From: an uncultured Parolsenella sp.
GTDB lineage: Bacteria > Actinomycetota > Coriobacteriia > Coriobacteriales > Atopobiaceae
Reading direction: 5' to 3'
DNA: 64,000 bases
NCBI GenBank assembly: GCA_934668375.1
Contig: CAKUNF010000004.1
Span: forward strand, 1-64,000
This document shows, in pieces, positions 23,755 through 35,077 of this stretch; within the stretch, counting starts at the first letter, position 1, and each line of letters starts with the position of its first letter. The notes under the pieces were generated by a model that saw nothing but the letters and a program-made list of their open reading frames with translations, was not told the origin of the DNA and did not search any database. The position numbers and the translations under genes are program-made.

Positions 23755-24906
23755 CTAGGCAACCTGCAGCAGTGTGCGGTACGTCTCGAGTCCGCGAACG
23801 AGCACGCTCTCGTCCATGACGAACTCGTCGGAGTGCAGCGGAATGCCCGTCCCCGTGCCCAGCAGCATGAACAGGCCGGGCAGGTGCCGCTGGTAGAACG
23901 CGAAGTCCTCGGCGATGAGCAGCGGCTCGGGCACGAGCTCGAGCTTCTCGCCCAGCGCGCCCTTTGCGAGCGAGTAGAGTGCGGCGTCGTTGGCAACGGG
24001 CGGGTAGCCGTCCGAGAAGTGCAGGTCATGCGTGCAGCCATATGCCTCGCATGCCTCGCGCGCGCACTGCTCCACGCCGGCGCGGGCGCGGTCGAACATT
24101 TCGTCGGAGAAGACGCGCAGGCTGCCCTCGATGACGCTCTGCGCGCTGATGGCGTTGCGCACGGTGCCGCTCTCCATGTGGCCGAACTTGAGCAGACAGG
24201 GCTCATCGGCGCCGAGGCGCGCCATGAGCCGCTCGACGTCCGTGAGGAAGTGCGCGCCGGCGAGCAGGGCGTCATTGCCATCGGCGCTCTTGGCGATGTG
24301 GCTCGACGTGCCATGGACGGTGAGCGTCGTCTCGCTTGCGCGGGCGAGCAGGGCGCCGGGACGCGTGGCGATGACGCCGGCCGGCAGGTCCGGCCAGACG
24401 TGGAAGCCGAAGACGCGGTCCACGCGATAGCGCTCGAACACCCCGCTCTCGCACACGATGCGCGCGCCACCCGTGGTCTCCTCGGCAGGCTGGAACACGA
24501 ACAGGACGTTGCGCGGCAGCGGGCACGCGGAGCCGGCGCTTGCCCGGGCGAGAACGTCGTTCACCCAGCATGCGGTCGCGAGGGCCATGGCCATGTGGCC
24601 GTCGTGCCCGCAGGCGTGCATGCGCCCTGGCTTCGTGGAGCAGAAGCTCACGCCGCTGTTCTCGGTGATGGGCAGGGCGTCCATGTCGGCACGGATGGCC
24701 GTGGCGGGGCCGCCCGCGGCGCGCCCAGCTGCCGCGTCTACGTCAAAGAAGGCGCACACGCAGCTCTCGCAGGGTGTCGTGACCTCGCAGGACAGGTCGT
24801 CGAGCACGCCGCGAACGTAGCGAATCGTCTCCGGCAGGTCAAAGGACAGCTCCGGGATGCGGTGCAGGTCTCGGCGGAACGTGGTGAGCAGCTCGAGGTC
24901 TTCCAT
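23755..24906 (-). CDS. M20-family amidohydrolase, candidate N-acetyl-diaminopimelate deacetylase
   Basis: A 383-residue zinc peptidase of the M20D (aminoacylase/carboxypeptidase) group. RADMDALP, the metal motif HACGHDGHMA, QPAEETTGGA and GFHVWPDLPAG are all present; the lid domain includes HGTSSHIAKS. It is cytoplasmic. These enzymes remove acyl groups from amino acids. The lysine genes that begin about 1 kb away, transcribed divergently, include dapH of the acetylated branch, which needs an N-acetyl-LL-diaminopimelate deacetylase of exactly this family (YkuR/DapL-type). That role is inferred from context; hippurate hydrolase or a general aminoacylase are alternatives. Confidence 0.85.
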   Translation of the reverse strand: MEDLELLTTFRRDLHRIPELSFDLPETIRYVRGVLDDLSCEVTTPCESCVCAFFDVDAAAGRAAGGPATAIRADMDALPITENSGVSFCSTKPGRMHACGHDGHMAMALATACWVNDVLARASAGSACPLPRNVLFVFQPAEETTGGARIVCESGVFERYRVDRVFGFHVWPDLPAGVIATRPGALLARASETTLTVHGTSSHIAKSADGNDALLAGAHFLTDVERLMARLGADEPCLLKFGHMESGTVRNAISAQSVIEGSLRVFSDEMFDRARAGVEQCAREACEAYGCTHDLHFSDGYPPVANDAALYSLAKGALGEKLELVPEPLLIAEDFAFYQRHLPGLFMLLGTGTGIPLHSDEFVMDESVLVRGLETYRTLLQVA

Positions 24907-25010
24907 GTGGCTCCCGTCTCGGGTGCGGCGCGTGGCCGCTGGCGTTGTCTGCCAAGACTATACGCCGCGCCGGTTGGGGCGTGGCGACGAGATGGGACAG
25001 CCCCTTCCCG

Positions 25011-25454
25011 TCACTGGCAGCGCTCAAGCTCGCGGACATCAGCGCCGCCGTGGTCGACGATGACGCGCCCAACGCCGTCGACGCTTCCCTCCCGCACCTC
25101 GAGGCGCCACTCGGTGAGCGCGAGGTCCATCGTCGAGGGGCCGTCGCCCGTCTCGAGCGTGACGGTGAGCGCGCCGTCCGTCTCGGCCACGCTCTTGATC
25201 TTCTGCCCCGGGATTGATCCGCCGGCAAGCTGCAACTGGATGTAGCCGTCCCGTGCCGCCCAGCCCTCGCCGGGCAGGGCCACGTCGTTTCCCGGGGATG
25301 CCTCGAACGTGAGCGGCGGCAGCGAGTCGTCCTGCGTGGCAGACCACAACGGGGTGCCGCCGGATCTCTGCTCGCCCTTGCATCCGGCGGTGGCGAGCAG
25401 CGTTGCCGCGACTCCTGCCGCTGTCGCCACGAACTGCCTTCTCGTCATGCTCAT
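25011..25454 (-). CDS. Small Tat-exported lipoprotein of unknown function
   Basis: This 147-residue protein has a twin-arginine motif TRRQFVA (residues 4-10), a hydrophobic stretch and a lipobox ending TAGC near residue 25. The remaining 120 residues are predicted beta-rich and acidic, with no family I recognise. AGAGGAC is 6 nt before the first ATG. It is upstream of the M20 gene on the same strand with a gap of 104 nt. Twin-arginine lipoproteins are also represented here by LsrB. Confidence 0.65.
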   Translation of the reverse strand: MSMTRRQFVATAAGVAATLLATAGCKGEQRSGGTPLWSATQDDSLPPLTFEASPGNDVALPGEGWAARDGYIQLQLAGGSIPGQKIKSVAETDGALTVTLETGDGPSTMDLALTEWRLEVREGSVDGVGRVIVDHGGADVRELERCQ

Positions 25455-25528
25455 GCGGGTCCTCTCGTGCGGGGGCCTGTGGTGCCCTGGATTCTACCCG
25501 CGGCTCGCGGGCTCGATGCTCGTGCCGA

Positions 25529-25596
25529 CAAACGCTACGATTCGACCAGCTTCCAGTGCCGCCATGGCCCGACAACAGCTCAAGACGTAGCGTTTG
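25529..25596. other. Inverted repeat with long loop upstream of lysA
   Basis: CAAACGCTAC (25529-25538) and its exact complement (25587-25596) enclose 48 nt. It lies in the 430-bp gap between the Tat lipoprotein and lysA, ahead of the lysA promoter. No function is evident. Confidence 0.4.
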
Positions 25597-25684
25597 CCGC
25601 AAGCGCCAGCCCTGTGCGCCAATCGCGTTCGTGGCGAGAACGTTACGCGCCGCCGCGCCACGGCGTCCGTCCCGTGCTTTGTGC

Positions 25685-25838
25685 TACGGTAGCTCCACTG
25701 ATAGAGGCGCGGGGAAGAGGAGGCGCGTGCGAGCCGGCAGGTGTCGAGCGCGTGCGGAGGCAACCCCGCCGAACCTGGTCGTTGGGCACGGCGACCTGGT
25801 GGGCTCGCGGGGGATACCCGCGGGACTGTCTGCAGTGG
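25685..25838 (+). promoter_or_regulatory. Lysine riboswitch (L-box) with its -10 box, controlling lysA-dapA-dapB-dapH
   Basis: A -10 box TACGGT (25685-25690) is followed by an aptamer whose P1 helix pairs CCACTG (25695-25700) with CAGTGG (25833-25838). Inside, in the order known for the L-box, are AGAGGCGC, AGAGGAGGCGC, CCCGCCGAA, a GTTGGGCACGGC region, GGGGGATACCC and GGGACTGTC. These match the T. maritima lysine aptamer as I recall it. P1's 3' strand overlaps a hairpin GGCCGC/GCGGCC (25837-25852). There is no T-run, so control is probably at translation initiation. Confidence 0.88.
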
Positions 25839-25888
25839 CCGCCCGTGCGGCCCCACATCCCTGCAGGAGCGCTATCGATTGGAGACGC

Positions 25889-27316
25889 ATGAGCGCGCCG
25901 CAAGACCACGGCCAGCCAGAGCAGGCTCAGGCCACCACCCCAGACCCCGGCGTTCGCACGGCCGAGGACCTCGAGCACGTTCCCAACCACGGCTACGACC
26001 TCAAGGTCCCGTTTGCGAGCAAGGCCACGCTCGAGGCCGTCGCCGAGAAGTTCCCCACGCCGTTTCACCTCTATGACGAGGCGGGCATCCGCCGCAACAT
26101 GGAGGCCGTCCGCGAGGCGTTCTCCTGGAACCCCGGCTTTCGCGAGTACTTCGCCGTGAAGGCAAATCCCAACCCGGCGCTCGTCTCCATACTCAATGAG
26201 TATGGGTGTGGCTGTGACTGCTCGAGCTACACGGAGCTCATGATCGCCGAGGCCCTGGGCATCACGGGGCACCAGATCATGTTCTCGAGCAACGACACGC
26301 CGGCGGCGGACTTCGCGAAGGCCCGCGAGCTTGGCGCCATCGTCAACTTCGACGACATCAGCCACATCGAGTTCTTCGAGAAGGTCGCCGGGCCCATTCC
26401 CGAGACCGTGAGCTGCCGCTTCAACCCCGGCGGACTGTTCCAGCTCGCCAACGGCATCATGGACAACCCCGGAGACTCCAAGTACGGCATGACCACCGAG
26501 CAGCTCTTCGAGGCATTCCGCACGCTCAAGGCCAAGGGCGCCAGGAACTTTGGCATCCACGCGTTCCTCGCGAGCAACACGGTCACGAACGACTACTACC
26601 CCAAGCTCGCCCGCATCCTGTTCCGGCTTGCGGCAGACCTCGAGCGCGAGACGGGTGCCCACGTGGCGTTCGTCAACCTGTCCGGCGGCGTGGGCGTGCC
26701 CTATCTGCCCGGCCAGGCCGCAAACGACATCCGCGCCATTGGCGAGGGCGTGCATGCCGCCTACGACGAGATCCTCGTGCCGGCGGGCATGGGAGACGTC
26801 GCCGTCTACACGGAGATGGGCCGCTTCATGCTTGCGCCGTACGGCTGCGTGGTGACGCGCGCCATCCACGAGAAGCGCATCTACAAGGACTACATCGGCG
26901 TTGACGCGAGCGCCGTTGACCTCATCCGCCCCGCCATGTACGGCTCCTACCACCACGTGAGCGTCGTGGGTCAGCCGGGCGGGCCGGACAAGACGCGTGC
27001 GCAGGCTACCGAGGCGTACGACGTCACGGGCAACCTGTGCGAGAACAACGACAAGTTCGCCGTCGACCGCCGCCTGCCTCGCGTGGACCTGGGCGACCTG
27101 CTCGTCATCCACGACTCGGGCGCCCACGGCTACTCGATGGGCTACAACTACAACGGACGTCTGCGCGCCGCGGAGGTGCTGCTGCGCGAGGACGGAACTG
27201 CCGAGCTCATCCGCCGCGCCGAGACGCCGGCGGACTACTTCGCCACGTTCGATGCGCTGCCCGAGGTGCACGAGCGCCTCGCCGCCGCGTGCGACGGGCT
27301 GACCGGAATCAAGTAG
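25889..27316 (+). CDS. lysA: Diaminopimelate decarboxylase LysA
   Basis: A 475-residue PLP enzyme of fold type III that makes L-lysine from meso-diaminopimelate. The PLP-lysine motif is EYFAVKANPNP; later motifs include the glycine loop LSGGVGVPYL, EMGRFMLAPYG and the CENNDKF active-site cysteine region. ATG 25889 has GGAG 4 nt upstream; the frame open from 25403 crosses the riboswitch and is not coding. About 40 polar residues precede the catalytic core, slightly more than usual. It is the first gene behind the lysine riboswitch, and dapA follows after 60 nt. Confidence 0.94.
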   Translation: MSAPQDHGQPEQAQATTPDPGVRTAEDLEHVPNHGYDLKVPFASKATLEAVAEKFPTPFHLYDEAGIRRNMEAVREAFSWNPGFREYFAVKANPNPALVSILNEYGCGCDCSSYTELMIAEALGITGHQIMFSSNDTPAADFAKARELGAIVNFDDISHIEFFEKVAGPIPETVSCRFNPGGLFQLANGIMDNPGDSKYGMTTEQLFEAFRTLKAKGARNFGIHAFLASNTVTNDYYPKLARILFRLAADLERETGAHVAFVNLSGGVGVPYLPGQAANDIRAIGEGVHAAYDEILVPAGMGDVAVYTEMGRFMLAPYGCVVTRAIHEKRIYKDYIGVDASAVDLIRPAMYGSYHHVSVVGQPGGPDKTRAQATEAYDVTGNLCENNDKFAVDRRLPRVDLGDLLVIHDSGAHGYSMGYNYNGRLRAAEVLLREDGTAELIRRAETPADYFATFDALPEVHERLAAACDGLTGIK

Positions 27317-27376
27317 CGCGGTCGTTCTCGGCCACGCCGACGAGGGCGGCCCCGCGCCGCCCGCTAAGGAGACAAC

Positions 27377-28267
27377 ATGGATGTTCGCAAGCTCGAGGGG
27401 TCGATCGTCGCCCTCGTCACCCCGTTCAAGGAGGACGGCTCCGTCAACTTTGGCCAGCTCGAGCGCCTGCTCGAGTTCCACGTCGAGAACGGCACGGACG
27501 CAATCCTCACGCTTGGCACCACCGGCGAGAGCGCCACGATGACCGACGAGGAGGACAACTCCGTCGTCAAGTTCGTTGTGGACCACGTGGCCGGTCGCGT
27601 GCCCGTCATCGCCGGATCGGGCTCCAACTGCACGGCCGTGCAGACGGCCAAGAGCCTCACGTACCAGAAGCTGGGCGCAGACGCCGTCCTCATCATCTCG
27701 CCGTACTACAACAAGTCCAACGAGGAGGGCATCTACCAGCACCTCAAGTCCACGGCAGACGCCACGGACATCCCGTGCATCCTCTACAACATCCCCGGCC
27801 GCACGGGCTGCTCCATCTCTGTGCGTAACGTCGAGCGCCTCGCCGCCCACCCCAACGTGATGGGCATCAAGGAGGCGAGCGGCAACATGGCCTACGCCGC
27901 GAGCATCGCCCACTGCCTGTCCGACGACTTCCGCCTCTACTCCGGCGAGGACGCGCTCACGGTGCCTCTCATGGCGCTCGGCGGCTCGGGCACGATCAGC
28001 GTGTGGGCGGACGTGCAGCCGGCCCTCGTCCACGAGATGTGCCGCGCCTACCTCGATGGCGACACCGCGCGCGCCACGCGCATCCAGGTGGAGGGCCAGT
28101 CGCTCATCTCGGCCCTGTTTGGCGAGGTCAACCCCATTCCCGTCAAGGAGGCGCTCGCCCAGATGGGCCTCATCGACGCCAACTACCGCCTGCCGCTCGT
28201 TCCCATGAGCGAGGGCCCCAAGGCCGCCCTGCTCGACGCCATGAAGGGGGCTGGTCTCATTGACTAG
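27377..28267 (+). CDS. dapA: 4-hydroxy-tetrahydrodipicolinate synthase DapA
   Basis: A 296-residue TIM-barrel lyase that condenses pyruvate with aspartate semialdehyde. TLGTTGESATMT, the YNIPGRTG tyrosine motif and the Schiff-base lysine in GIKEASGN are present. AAGGAG is 7 nt before the ATG. It is cytoplasmic and usually a tetramer. The last codons overlap the dapB start by 8 bp, so dapA and dapB are coupled within the lysine operon. Confidence 0.95.
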   Translation: MDVRKLEGSIVALVTPFKEDGSVNFGQLERLLEFHVENGTDAILTLGTTGESATMTDEEDNSVVKFVVDHVAGRVPVIAGSGSNCTAVQTAKSLTYQKLGADAVLIISPYYNKSNEEGIYQHLKSTADATDIPCILYNIPGRTGCSISVRNVERLAAHPNVMGIKEASGNMAYAASIAHCLSDDFRLYSGEDALTVPLMALGGSGTISVWADVQPALVHEMCRAYLDGDTARATRIQVEGQSLISALFGEVNPIPVKEALAQMGLIDANYRLPLVPMSEGPKAALLDAMKGAGLID

Positions 28268-29042
28268 CGAGAACGCCGCCGCCCAGGCCGCACCCGTCCG
28301 CATCGCCATCATGGGCGAGGGCCGCATGGGCTCGCTCATCCGCTCCACGGCCGAGGCCATGCGCACCGAGGAGGGCGCGGCCGCGTTCGAGGTCGTGGCC
28401 CAGATCGGCTTTGACCTCTCCGCCGCCGACGCCGCCCCTGCGGCAGACGTCCTCATCGACTTCTCGAATGTCGTGACGCTGCCGGCCGTGGCAAGCTACG
28501 TGCGTCGCACGGGCGCCGCGCTCGTCTCGGGCACCACCGGCTACACCGACGAGGAGATGGGCGAGCTGCGCTCGCTTGCCGAGACCAGCGCCGTGCTCCA
28601 CTCGGGCAACTACTCGCTGGGCATCGCCGCGCTGCGCCATGCCACGACGCTTGCCGCCCGCGAGCTTGCCGGCTTTGACGTCGAGATCGTCGAGACGCAC
28701 CACAATCAGAAGGTCGACGCTCCCAGCGGCACGGCAAAGCTGCTGCTAGACGCCGTGGTTGCCACGGAGGCCGAGGAGGGCCGCGGCGAGTACCACCCGG
28801 TCTATGGCCGCGAGGGCATGGTTGGCAAGCGCGATCCGCGCGAGGTGGGCATGCACTCGCTTCGCGGCGGCACGGTGGCCGGCGTGCACACGGTGAGCTT
28901 CTTTGGCGCCGACGAGGAGGTCTCGCTCACGCATCGCGCCACGAGCCGCCAGATCTTCGTGAACGGGGCCCTGGCCGCCGCGCGCAAGATGGCCGGTCGT
29001 AAGCCGGGCTTCTATGACTTCGACGAGGTCATGTTCAACTAG
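28260..29042 (+). CDS. dapB: 4-hydroxy-tetrahydrodipicolinate reductase DapB
   Basis: A 260-residue NAD(P)H-dependent reductase. The nucleotide-binding motif is IMGEGRMGS near residue 17, GTTGYT is the family signature, and [13 protein letters not shown] holds the catalytic HH and the substrate-binding lysine. The start is a TTG at 28260 inside the dapA end, with AAGGGGG about 9 nt before it. The N-terminal acidic Ala-rich stretch is short. It is the third gene of the lysine operon. Confidence 0.94.
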   Translation: MTSENAAAQAAPVRIAIMGEGRMGSLIRSTAEAMRTEEGAAAFEVVAQIGFDLSAADAAPAADVLIDFSNVVTLPAVASYVRRTGAALVSGTTGYTDEEMGELRSLAETSAVLHSGNYSLGIAALRHATTLAARELAGFDVEIVETHHNQKVDAPSGTAKLLLDAVVATEAEEGRGEYHPVYGREGMVGKRDPREVGMHSLRGGTVAGVHTVSFFGADEEVSLTHRATSRQIFVNGALAAARKMAGRKPGFYDFDEVMFN

Positions 29043-29098
29043 GTAGGGACGAGTACGCTATCGGCCGCTCGCTGGGGCGGCCTGGAGGGATGCAGCGC

Positions 29099-29803
29099 AT
29101 GGACGCTCAGGAGATCATCAACTACATTGCCACGGCTCCCAAGAAGACGCCGGTCAAGGCATACGTCCGCCTCAAGGAGGGCGCGGCCGTCGACCTGTCG
29201 TGCGCAGACCACGTCTTTGGCTCCGACTCGTGCAAGGTCGTCTTTGGCGACTGGGCCGTTCTCGGCCCCGTGCTCGAGCAGGCCGCCGACTCCATCGACG
29301 ACCTTGTGGTCGAGAACGACGGCCGCAACACGGGCGTGCCCATGCTCGACAAGAAGGGCATCCACGCGCGCATCGAGCCGGGCGCCATCATTCGCGACAA
29401 GGTCGAGATTGGCGACAACGCCGTCATCATGATGGGCGCCGTCATCAACATCGGCTCGATCATCGGCGACGGCACGATGATCGACATGGGCGCCATTCTC
29501 GGCGGTCGCGCCACGGTGGGCAAGAACTGCCACATCGGCGCTGGTACCGTGCTCGCGGGCGTCGTGGAGCCGGCGAGCGCCACGCCCGTCGTCATCGAGG
29601 ACGACGTGCTCATCGGCGCGAATGCCGTGGTGCTCGAGGGTGTGCGCGTGGGCAAGGGGGCCGTTGTGGCCGCCGGCGCCGTTGTCATCGAGGACGTGCC
29701 GGCAGGCGCCGTGGTGGCCGGCGTCCCGGCCAAGGTCATCAAACAGGCGAGCGAGGTTGCGAGCGGCAAGGTGTCGCTCGTTGACGCGCTGCGCACGCTG
29801 TAG
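29099..29803 (+). CDS. dapH: Tetrahydrodipicolinate N-acetyltransferase DapH
   Basis: A 234-residue acetyltransferase made of a short N-terminal domain ([19 protein letters not shown]) and a left-handed beta-helix of hexapeptide repeats ([19 protein letters not shown] and onward). It acetylates tetrahydrodipicolinate with acetyl-CoA, so this organism uses the acetylated diaminopimelate branch. Length and the N-terminal pattern match B. subtilis DapH. ATG 29099 is 10 nt after GGAGG; an ATG at 29090 is too close. It is the last gene of the lysine operon, 56 nt after dapB. The branch also needs an aminotransferase not found in this window. Confidence 0.93.
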   Translation: MDAQEIINYIATAPKKTPVKAYVRLKEGAAVDLSCADHVFGSDSCKVVFGDWAVLGPVLEQAADSIDDLVVENDGRNTGVPMLDKKGIHARIEPGAIIRDKVEIGDNAVIMMGAVINIGSIIGDGTMIDMGAILGGRATVGKNCHIGAGTVLAGVVEPASATPVVIEDDVLIGANAVVLEGVRVGKGAVVAAGAVVIEDVPAGAVVAGVPAKVIKQASEVASGKVSLVDALRTL

Positions 29804-29855
29804 GAGGCGCGGAGGCGGGCCTTATGGCCGCCCCTGCAGGCAAACGCTGACATTT

Positions 29856-29893
29856 GGGCAGTTGCGGACTCTCGGAGGGGCCTGCAACTGCCC
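29856..29893. repeat. Inverted repeat after dapH
   Basis: GGGCAGTTGC (29856-29865) and its exact complement (29884-29893) flank an 18-nt loop. There is no T-run. It may end the lysine operon or be a repeat; the only other thing in the 281-bp gap is the ferredoxin terminator. Confidence 0.5.
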
Positions 29894-29955
29894 ATTTCGT
29901 AGCGCCTGTGGCCGCGCCAGGAGCGCATCGGCTTCGCGTCCGGCATGCGCTTAGA

Positions 29956-29998
29956 GAAAAAGAGAGGGACGGACGGCGCGTGGCCGGTCCGTCCCTCT
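29956..29998 (-). terminator. Terminator of the ferredoxin gene
   Basis: A 12-bp perfect stem AGAGGGACGGAC (29963-29974) with 29987-29998. On the minus strand CTTTTTC follows. Confidence 0.85.
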
Positions 29999-30084
29999 TG
30001 TGTTTGTGCGCCTAAGCCCGAGGGCTCCCCGTGGCGCACGGGGCTCACGCCGCCTCTCCGCGGCGTGTCCCGCTTGGCGAGAAG

Positions 30085-30270
30085 CTAGTCCTCGGCGATT
30101 TCGGTGATGGCGCCGGCGGGGCAGGCCTCCTGGCAGGAGCCGCAAGCCACGCAGGAGTCCTCGTCCTTGACGGTGGCAACGTCCTCGAGCTCGAGGACGT
30201 CGCAGGGGCAGGTGTCGACGCAGACGCCGCAGGCGACGCACTCGTCAGCGTTGATAACGGGATGGGCCAT
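30085..30270 (-). CDS. 2[4Fe-4S] ferredoxin
   Basis: A 61-residue clostridial-type ferredoxin with two motifs, CVACGVCVDTCP and CVACGSCQEACP, each binding a [4Fe-4S] cluster with cysteines shared in the usual crossed pattern. AAGGGAA precedes the ATG at 30270; an ATG five codons upstream lacks a ribosome site. It is cytoplasmic and a natural electron acceptor for the pyruvate:ferredoxin oxidoreductase encoded at 54563. It is transcribed alone with its own terminator. Confidence 0.94.
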   Translation of the reverse strand: MAHPVINADECVACGVCVDTCPCDVLELEDVATVKDEDSCVACGSCQEACPAGAITEIAED

Positions 30271-32603
<2,333 letters not shown>

Positions 32604-32616
32604 CGAGGGGTGAGTC

Positions 32617-33486
32617 ATGATGGCTCGCACCACCGTGAACGATAAGAACCAGGCGGGGGCCACTGCGGCCCCCGCGCCGAGCCCCGAGGGGGACGACGTG
32701 AAGGTCGACATCGAGGTCGAGGGCGACGAGAAGCCCGAGCAGACCGCCGACGCCCAGCAAGAGGAGGCCCAGGACGTGGAGGCCGAGGTCATCGAGCCGG
32801 ACGGCGCCGTAGACGCGCCCGAGGACGCCGATGACGAGCAGGCCCGCGTCGAGGCCGCCATCAAGGCCGGCGAGGCTGCGGCCGAGCAGGACTTCAAGTC
32901 CGAGGCGGACGGCCTGCGTGCCGAGCGCGACGAGCTCGCCAAGAAGCTCGCGAGCGTCTCGGACGACATCGACGCTGCCAAGGCCGAGGCCGCGGCGTCT
33001 GCCGACAGGCTCTCTCGTCTCCAAGCAGACTGGGAGAACTATCGCCGCCGCACCGAGCGCGACCGCGTGACCGAGCGCGAGCGTGCCTGCGAGGGCCTCG
33101 TGAAGGATTTGCTTCCGGCCATCGACGACCTCGAGCGCGCCATCGCGCACGCCCAGGCGTCCGCCGAGGGCAATGACGTTGCCCAGCAGCTCGCCGACGG
33201 CGTCTCGGCGGTGCACGAGAAGGTCGTCTCCGTGCTCGAGAAGCAGGGCGTCGAGGTCATCGACCCCGCCGGCCAGCCGTTCAACCCGATGGACCACCAG
33301 GCCGTGGGCCGCGTGGAAGACGCGGAGGTCTACGACGAAACGGTCCGAGACGTCTACCAGAAGGGCTACCGCATGGGTGGCAAGGTCGTCCGGCCTGCCA
33401 TGGTGACTGTCACCTACGGCGGCGCCAAGAGGCCCGTCGAGCCCGCGGAGGGCGACGCGGACGCCGGAGAGGCCGAGTCCAAGTAA
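32617..33486 (+). CDS. grpE: Nucleotide exchange factor GrpE with long acidic N-terminus
   Basis: 289 residues, against about 180-210 usual. The first 85 or so are highly acidic and Ala/Glu-rich, without structure signals. Then come a long coiled coil (about 90-150) and the GrpE head domain with DWENYRRR, LLPAIDDLERAI and GYRMGGKVVRPAMVTV. It releases ADP from DnaK. GAGGGGTGAG precedes the ATG. A second ATG directly follows the first and could also be used. The extra acidic extension recurs in high-GC actinobacteria but is long here. Confidence 0.93.
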   Translation: MMARTTVNDKNQAGATAAPAPSPEGDDVKVDIEVEGDEKPEQTADAQQEEAQDVEAEVIEPDGAVDAPEDADDEQARVEAAIKAGEAAAEQDFKSEADGLRAERDELAKKLASVSDDIDAAKAEAAASADRLSRLQADWENYRRRTERDRVTERERACEGLVKDLLPAIDDLERAIAHAQASAEGNDVAQQLADGVSAVHEKVVSVLEKQGVEVIDPAGQPFNPMDHQAVGRVEDAEVYDETVRDVYQKGYRMGGKVVRPAMVTVTYGGAKRPVEPAEGDADAGEAESK

Positions 33487-33492
33487 CGTACC

Positions 33493-33526
33493 GCGTGCGC
33501 CCGGGCCCCAGAGCTCGGGCGCACGC
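33493..33526 (+). other. Perfect 11-bp hairpin between grpE and dnaJ
   Basis: GCGTGCGCCCG (33493-33503) and its complement (33516-33526) around a 12-nt loop. No T-run follows. It probably tunes the dnaJ-hspR part of the transcript through processing or stability rather than ending it. Confidence 0.6.
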
Positions 33527-33554
33527 ATCTGAATGAGAGGGGGTGCCCTTCGCC

Positions 33555-34493
33555 ATGGCGCAAAGGACGTTCTACGACGTGTTGGGTGTCAAGAAAGACG
33601 CCTCTGCCGACGAGATAAAGAAGGCGTTTCGCAAGCTCGCGGTGAAGTACCACCCCGATGCCGGCGGAGACGAGCAGAAGTTCAAGGAGATCAGCGAGGC
33701 GTACGAGACTCTCGGTGATGAGAAGAAGCGCCGCGAGTACGACCAGATGCTCATGTTCGGCGGCATGCCGGGCGGTGGTGCCGGAGGCTACTCCTACTCC
33801 ACCAACGTGGGTGGTAACTGGGCAGACATGTTCACGAACATGCGCGGCGGCGACGGTTTCGGCGGCTTTGACTTCTCCTCGATCTTTGGCGGCGCCGCGG
33901 GCCAGCAGGCGCGCAGGTCCATGCGCGGCAGCGACCTCACGCTCACGATCAGCCTCACGCCCGAGGAGGCGTTCAAGGGTACGAAGCGCGACGTCTCCTA
34001 CATGGTGCCCTCGACGGGCGAGCGCGCAAAGCTCACGGTCGAGGTTCCTGCCGGCGCCTATGACGGCATGAAGCTGCGCTATCACGACCGCGGCGAGTAT
34101 GGCAGCAACGGAGGGCCGCGCGGCGCCCTCGTCATCACGACGAGCGTGGCCGAGCATCCGCTGTTCAAGCGAGACGGCGCCGACGTTCGCCTCGAGCTGC
34201 CCGTGAGCGTGTGGGACCTTACGCTCGGCGCCTCGGTCAAGGTGCCAACTCCGGGTGGCAACACGCTCAAGCTGCGCATCCCCGCCGGCACGCAGGACGG
34301 CAAGACGTTCCGCTTCCGCGACCTTGGCGCGCCCAACGTCAAGCGCCGCGGCACGTTCGGTGCCATGTACGTCACCGTGCGCGCCCAGATCCCGACGCGT
34401 CTTACGGCCAAGGAGCGTGAGGCCATCGAGGCCCTGCGTGACGCCGATGAGCGCGACTACCGCAAGGACGTCGACAAGTACTTCAAGGCATAG
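33555..34493 (+). CDS. dnaJ: DnaJ-family co-chaperone without the zinc-finger domain
   Basis: 312 residues from ATG 33555; a GTG at 33543 overlaps the ribosome site and is less likely. The J domain (1-65) has the essential HPD in KYHPDAGG. A Gly/Phe-rich segment follows ([13 protein letters not shown] to FGGFDFSS), then two C-terminal beta domains. The four CxxCxGxG repeats of type I DnaJ are absent, so it is a type II protein (CbpA/DnaJ2-like) in the dnaJ position of the operon. It stimulates DnaK ATPase activity. Confidence 0.92.
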   Translation: MAQRTFYDVLGVKKDASADEIKKAFRKLAVKYHPDAGGDEQKFKEISEAYETLGDEKKRREYDQMLMFGGMPGGGAGGYSYSTNVGGNWADMFTNMRGGDGFGGFDFSSIFGGAAGQQARRSMRGSDLTLTISLTPEEAFKGTKRDVSYMVPSTGERAKLTVEVPAGAYDGMKLRYHDRGEYGSNGGPRGALVITTSVAEHPLFKRDGADVRLELPVSVWDLTLGASVKVPTPGGNTLKLRIPAGTQDGKTFRFRDLGAPNVKRRGTFGAMYVTVRAQIPTRLTAKEREAIEALRDADERDYRKDVDKYFKA

Positions 34494-34567
34494 CTTCCGG
34501 GCGTCGGGCCGCTGGGCCTGGCGCCCGCATGGGGTGCACGCCACCCCGCAGGAGGGGAGAGCCGCAG

Positions 34568-35002
34568 ATGGCGCACAAGAACGAAGAGGGCCGCAACAAG
34601 CCGCTCTACATGATCAGCGTCGCCGCAGAGCTCACGGGCATGCACCCGCAGACGCTTCGCGTCTACGAGCAGAAGGGCCTCGTGAACCCGGGGCGCTCGC
34701 GCGGCAACACGCGTCTCTACTCGCAGGCCGACATCGAACGCCTCGAGCTCATCGGTCGACTCACCGACGAAGGCATCAACCTCGCCGGGGTCGTGCGCAT
34801 CCTCGACATGCGCGAGCACGAGGAGGAGATGGAGCGCGAGATTGACGAGATGCGAGCCCGCGTTCGCGAGCTTGAGGACCAGGTCCGCGAGTTCAAGACG
34901 CGTGAGCGCATCACGGCGCTGGCCCCCTACGAGGGCATGACGCCCGAGAAGGTCATGCGCGGCCTTCTCGGCGGCAAGGTCGAGGGCGAGCAGGACCAGT
35001 AG
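34568..35002 (+). CDS. hspR: Heat-shock repressor HspR (MerR family)
   Basis: A 144-residue MerR-type regulator. The N-terminal winged helix has LYMISVAAELTGMHPQTLR and YEQKGLVNPGRS; a coiled coil with REHEEEMEREIDEMRARV follows. HspR in streptomycetes represses dnaK, clpB and related operons with DnaK as corepressor, binding HAIR sites. GGAGGGGAG is about 9 nt before ATG 34568. It closes the dnaK operon, 74 nt after dnaJ, and a terminator follows. The three matching operators in this window are its likely sites. Confidence 0.92.
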   Translation: MAHKNEEGRNKPLYMISVAAELTGMHPQTLRVYEQKGLVNPGRSRGNTRLYSQADIERLELIGRLTDEGINLAGVVRILDMREHEEEMEREIDEMRARVRELEDQVREFKTRERITALAPYEGMTPEKVMRGLLGGKVEGEQDQ

Positions 35003-35040
35003 AGGCGCGGTGCCTCGTCGAGAACTAATGCATGCGCAAG

Positions 35041-35066
35041 CGGGCGGCTTTGGCTGCCCGTTTTTT
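35041..35066 (+). terminator. Terminator of the dnaK-grpE-dnaJ-hspR operon
   Basis: CGGGCGGC/GCTGCCCG stem (35041-35048, 35053-35060; one G-U pair) followed by TTTTTT. It isolates clpB, which has its own promoter 12 nt further on. Confidence 0.9.
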
Positions 35067-35077
35067 ACGGCTTGAAA

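Noticed and set aside
25403..25888. 162-codon in-frame extension of lysA
   Set aside because: It runs through the lysine riboswitch, and a good ribosome site precedes ATG 25889.
29814..29833. GGCGGGCC-TTAT-GGCCGCC as a terminator of the lysine operon
   Set aside because: On close pairing only four central base pairs hold before mismatches, and no T-run follows.
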